Positions 60,487 to 64,000 of a DNA stretch of 64,000 nt are shown piece by piece (within the stretch, counting starts at the first letter, position 1; the number at the start of each line of letters is the position of its first letter). The DNA comes from Calliopum simillimum. Its lineage: Eukaryota > Arthropoda > Insecta > Diptera > Lauxaniidae. The translations under genes and the position numbers were made by a program. Below the pieces are notes generated by a model that was given only the letters and a program-made list of their open reading frames with translations, ran no database searches and was not told where the DNA came from. The stretch spans positions 161,744,492 to 161,808,491 of the forward strand of contig OX638368.1 of assembly GCA_951812925.1 (NCBI GenBank), read 5' to 3'.

Positions 60487-60584
60487 ATCATGGCTTAGAG
60501 ATAATTTTGTTTTCAAAGAAAACACTGCACTGCCTCAATAGTAAACATAGATATATCATCATATAAAGCGAAATCCATTTAAAA
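60487..60584 (+). other. 5' UTR part of the PEAK-family exon, with splice acceptor
   Basis: A pyrimidine-rich tract ends in TTTCCTTTGCAG at 60475-60486, a strong acceptor. The sequence from 60487 to the ATG at 60585 has a stop in the coding frame at 60564-60566, so it is untranslated. This implies at least one non-coding exon further upstream. Confidence 0.65.
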
Positions 60585-63500
60585 ATGTCCTCATCAATCT
60601 GCCCACATTTCACACAGAATGCCTGGAAAAAGGACTTGTGTTCGAACTGCTTCAAGTCAAAGGATGAACACAAACAAGCTGCCGCCGCTGCAGCTGCTCA
60701 TGTTATGGGAAAATCTTTTTCCTTCTCGTCAGGCAAGAAATCTTCATCGTCATCTTCTTTTATTTCAAAAATAGAGACCGATATTAAAAAGACTGATTAC
60801 CCGAACAAATATAAAACGCCCGCGAAAAGCATTATTAAAAAGAAGCAATCGATAACAAAACCGTTTAGTAGAAGTAAATCACATAGGGTCTCATTCCCTA
60901 AGAATCTCACAGAGGTTATTGGCTATGGCGGCGAGTGGTCGGATAATGAATCCGACGATGATGATCACGATTTTATGAATTTAGCCAATGAACGCGATGA
61001 TAATGCAACTTTGGATGATGATGAAACGTCGTTGGAACTCAAGCGTATTACTCGCGCCAATACAGACTTCAATATGAATAACGGAAATTTGCTAGGTGAT
61101 CCACAGGAAAATATTAAGAAATCTTTTGCTGCCTTAAAACTTGGTGCTCCTCAAGTCGATAAAGAGGGTAAAAAGCAAACGCTTAAGATCACCGTTGTAC
61201 CATTTGGTGTAACAGCTCCTTTAACATCAACAGCTGATACCACTAAGCAAATGTCCTCTTCAAATTCAAAGGGAAGAACGGAAACAGAAGTGACTCGAAA
61301 ACTGCAGGATAACGCGACATCAAGACAGCAGCCAACAGTCGTAATATCATCAATTAAGAAGACTTCGCCTTCATCAGCAACTACGACAGTGGCAAAGGTT
61401 GCAACTTCTGCCTCACTGACACAACACCCACCTAGTGACAACGATGGTAAAAGCAGTCCTCCAATTGAACGTGCTATGGAAAAGTCACTACTGGATGAAA
61501 TTTCCGAAACTTTAGAACAGAAACAGAATGACGCAAAGAAGCTTAATGCGGAAAAGGAAGTGGAGGCTGCCAACGCAAATTCTAAAATTAAATTCGAAAT
61601 AACCAGTTTGGCTGATACGTTGGAAAACAAGCCATTTCTCGACCTCAAGAAACCGATTGCTCGAAATCCACCGATCACTAAAGATCATGCCAAACCAAAA
61701 ATAAACGTCTTTCACAAATACTCAGACACGGACAGTAACTGTTCGGATAATGAAAATGGCGTGTCTGCTTACTACGATGTAGTGGAGACACAAATCAGCT
61801 ATGAAAATTTACCTGACGGCAAATGCAATATTCCGGAGCGGTCACAGGCTCAAGATCAACCGGACAGTAGTGAATCCAGGTTTTCTAATTCGCAGTATAT
61901 CACCGACATGTTGTTATCGTCGAAGACACGTGCGGCCTCTTACAATTTGCACGAAGGCAACTTCATGACCAGCAAGATAACTTCGGATGGTTTGATCGTA
62001 ACAAAATGCAGCTCCGATGATGCCCTGGACTCCACTGGCAGCAGTTTTGACGGAAGTAGTGATGAGGAGACCTCATACAATATGACACGCAGCGAGTCTG
62101 ATTCGGGAATCGGCATTAGTATCGGCAATGATTACAAAAACGTAAACGTAATAGAGAAGAAGTTTAGTGCAAGTACAAACAACTCGGACTACGAGGACAT
62201 ACAAGTCACAGATCAGAAGCCGATTTTAGCCAAAGTCGAAACCGCGGGTACATCACTTAAATCGGCAAATTTGCGCAAGCCCATCTTTAGCCTGGATAAA
62301 AGTCGTGAACTACACGGCGAACCCGATGGCAGTGCAGATCCAGATGGCAGCCTAGAACAGAAGGAAACCATAGCACAAGTTCAGCTTCCTGCATTACCCA
62401 AATCACCACCACCTACAAAGACAATCGATGCGCGTCCTTCATTTTTGCATGGCTTACAAAAGCAGCATCCACCGATTTTACTGAAAAAACCCGATTTGCC
62501 AGTTAAGCCAATCGTTGTGTCGCCTATTAACAGTCCTCTTAAAACATTCGTCGCGAAACGTCAACCAACCAACGTAGAGCAGCAGGTCATAAGTCAACTT
62601 CAACTGGTGATGTCAAAATCAAGCGAAAACTTGGCAGCTGACTCAGCAAGAGATGATGCCAAGCTCAAAAAGGGTAGAGCACCAAATCCGCCGCCTGAGC
62701 AAAAATCTAGCGCACCGCCAACGCCTGAACGCGATTACAATATGGCTATCGACTTTGAGAAAGAGAAAGACAAAATACACGAAGCGACAACAGCAGCATC
62801 AGCAGCAGCAGCATCAACAACAAGCACAGAAGGCCACAAGCATTCGAATCAATCGCAAGAACAACATTCGAATGTGGAAGCACAACCGTTGCACAGTTCA
62901 ACAGCAGAACTGGAGAAAAATTCTAACATCAAAAATACTTCCGCAACAAACAGCAGCGCAACAACTCCGGCACCACCATCAGCAACATCGGCAGCAATCT
63001 CTGCAATATCCAACATTTACACACGCAAGCTGCCAGCAATAACTGTGAACACCAACAACAGCAACAAGAACTCCGCTTCACCGGTCATTAGGGAGAAGGA
63101 CAAACGTGAACGAGCCACCGTCAATCCTAAATTCCGCAGCCTTAACACATTTGTCTCACAACGTAACAATGCCGCTAAAAATTTCCAGTTGCAAACGGCC
63201 ACTTCATCTCTTAGCCTGAAGCAACCAATGACACCGGAACCTTCAAGAAACAACAACAAGAATCTATCTGCATCTGAAGAGTGTTTAGCAGCTGCGGCAT
63301 CATCAACATCCAAGTCCTATGTGACTGCATCGAGTTTTGATTTATCTATGTCCGGCAATCCAAATGCTAATGCTGCCGATAAGAAATTACCTTCAGCACC
63401 ACAAAAGGCAAAAACAAAGTTTTCAATTAAAAAGTTTCTGCGCATGGGCGCCAGCAAAACAACTGACAATCTGCATAAAAAAGAAGGCATTTACTCAGAA

Positions 63501-63864
63501 ATTTGTACTGGCGAAGAATCGGGTGTTGTAGGGAAGCCACGTCTTGTGATCATTCATCCCATTGACATTAATCCTACAGCTGTGGAAGTCGTCAAGGATA
63601 TCACGAAGACAAACGATTCTGTGGCAGCACAGACGGTTGCCGTCGTCACAGCTAAACCACCAGCGCCTCCATTACGTATCACTGAGGGGCAGCGCGCACA
63701 TGAAATAAATAAACCGGCCAGACCACCACCACCCAAAAGCGCAGAATTGCGTCGCAAGCAAAAGATTGGTGGACAAGCACTAAGCGTAGTAGCAGCCATA
63801 GAAGCAGCAAGCAGCGGTGGTGGTTCCATGAAATGCAAGGCCGATAATGTTTACGCAAATTTAG
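60585..63864 (+). CDS. PEAK1/Pragmin(PRAG1)-family scaffold pseudokinase, N-terminal coding exon (partial)
   Basis: This is the first coding exon of a PEAK-family gene: 1093 codons plus one base (phase 1), ending at AG|GTAAGT. Seen: residues 1-29 carry C6-x12-C19-x2-C22-x6-H29 with F9, T10 and W14, the same spacing as I recall for the human PEAK1 N terminus. Residues 113-129 form an acidic WSDNESDDDD-type patch. Tyrosine sites are YYDVV (396-397), SYENL (406) and GIYSE (970). A basic KFSIKKFLRMG stretch spans 945-955, proline-rich SH3-ligand-like runs lie near 1025-1050, and NVYANLG (1088-1094) ends the exon, matching a TYSNLG motif in PEAK1. The middle is low-complexity Ser/Thr/Ala/Asn. Family knowledge: PEAK1 and PRAG1 are catalytically inactive cytoplasmic scaffolds acting with Src/Csk, Shc, Grb2 and Crk at actin and adhesion sites. 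The pseudokinase domain is absent here and is expected in downstream exons. The start is chosen because TAA at 60564-60566 is in frame upstream and AAAATG is a good fly context. Confidence 0.85.
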
Positions 63865-63870
63865 GTAAGT
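63862..63870 (+). promoter_or_regulatory. Splice donor of the PEAK-family exon
   Basis: TAG|GTAAGT is a consensus donor, with GT at 63865-63866. Reading through would stop five codons later (KCLN then TGA), right after the conserved YANLG, so splicing here is far likelier than termination. Confidence 0.8.
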
Positions 63871-63948
63871 GTTTAAATTGAAAGAGCTGATCGTAACTTC
63901 TTTGCCTTATACAAAGCTAATCTGATAAAATCAATCAATTATTAGTAC

Positions 63949-64000
63949 AGTCATTTGGAAGTTTTACCTGGAAAGTTTTCCGTGATTATTGAAAACGAGT
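63949..64000. mobile_element. Left end of a second copy of the palindromic element found at 10321-13272 (partial)
   Basis: The last 52 bases match 10321-10372 at about 46 of 52 positions, starting AGTCATTTGG and including TTTTACCTGGAAAGTTTT. It lies about 85 bp inside the intron after the PEAK-family exon and is cut by the window edge. Confidence 0.75.

Noticed and set aside
61151..61678. 175-codon minus-strand frame inside the PEAK-family exon
   Set aside because: Antisense shadow of the coding exon, with serine/phenylalanine-rich composition expected from the complement of its codons.
62653..63042. Glutamine-rich plus frame of 129 codons
   Set aside because: Out-of-frame shadow of the CAG/CAA-rich part of the PEAK-family coding exon.

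Overview
The window is a gene-poor, AT-rich stretch of an insect nuclear genome. Three things point to a higher fly (Brachycera), probably a true fruit fly (Tephritidae): many degenerate Tc1/mariner copies, an interspersed repeat with fly-type ends, and one large exon of a conserved animal signalling gene. The species call is inference, made without any database search.

Only one gene is well supported. At 60487-63864 (+) lies an internal exon with a short 5' UTR part, an ATG at 60585 and 1093 complete codons, ending at a strong AG|GTAAGT splice donor. Its N-terminal zinc-knuckle-like Cys/His signature and its C-terminal NVYANLG motif identify it as the N-terminal scaffold half of a PEAK1/Pragmin (PRAG1)-family pseudokinase. 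The pseudokinase domain should lie in exons beyond the right edge. Non-coding first exons probably lie upstream. I mark three weak candidates: the GC-richer block at 23520-24435, an Inr plus splice donor at 34461-34502, and a TATA/Inr pair at 41764-41794.

The rest is non-coding sequence densely filled with DNA transposon debris. (a) Tc1/mariner copies with recognisable but broken transposase: 4362-5014, 15248-15950, 30258-30870, 38323-40124 and 43519-44442. (b) At least six short elements with TA target duplications whose ends and interiors repeat a short word: 1000-1884, 11406-12939, 19163-19871, 39230-40115 with 45048-45932, 50184-50523 and 50768-51168. (c) Large near-perfect palindromes of 0.6-3.3 kb: 10321-13272, 11942-12603, 14635-17505, 15945-17007, 18895-22137, 47131-48992, 51590-53428 and 59110-59732. 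(d) A three-copy Helentron-like family: 6572-7445, 33314-34143 and 42750-43501. (e) A two-copy composite element carrying tRNA-like modules: 5550-6340 and 25163-25847. (f) A PIF/Harbinger-like element at 28817-29724 and several hairpin MITEs.

Many insertions are nested, and the other arm of a palindrome often preserves the uninserted sequence, so insertion order and target duplications can be read directly. No functional transposase, rRNA gene, intact tRNA gene or CRISPR array was found. Nearly all ORFs of 60-200 codons outside 60585-63864 look like chance or transposon-derived frames.
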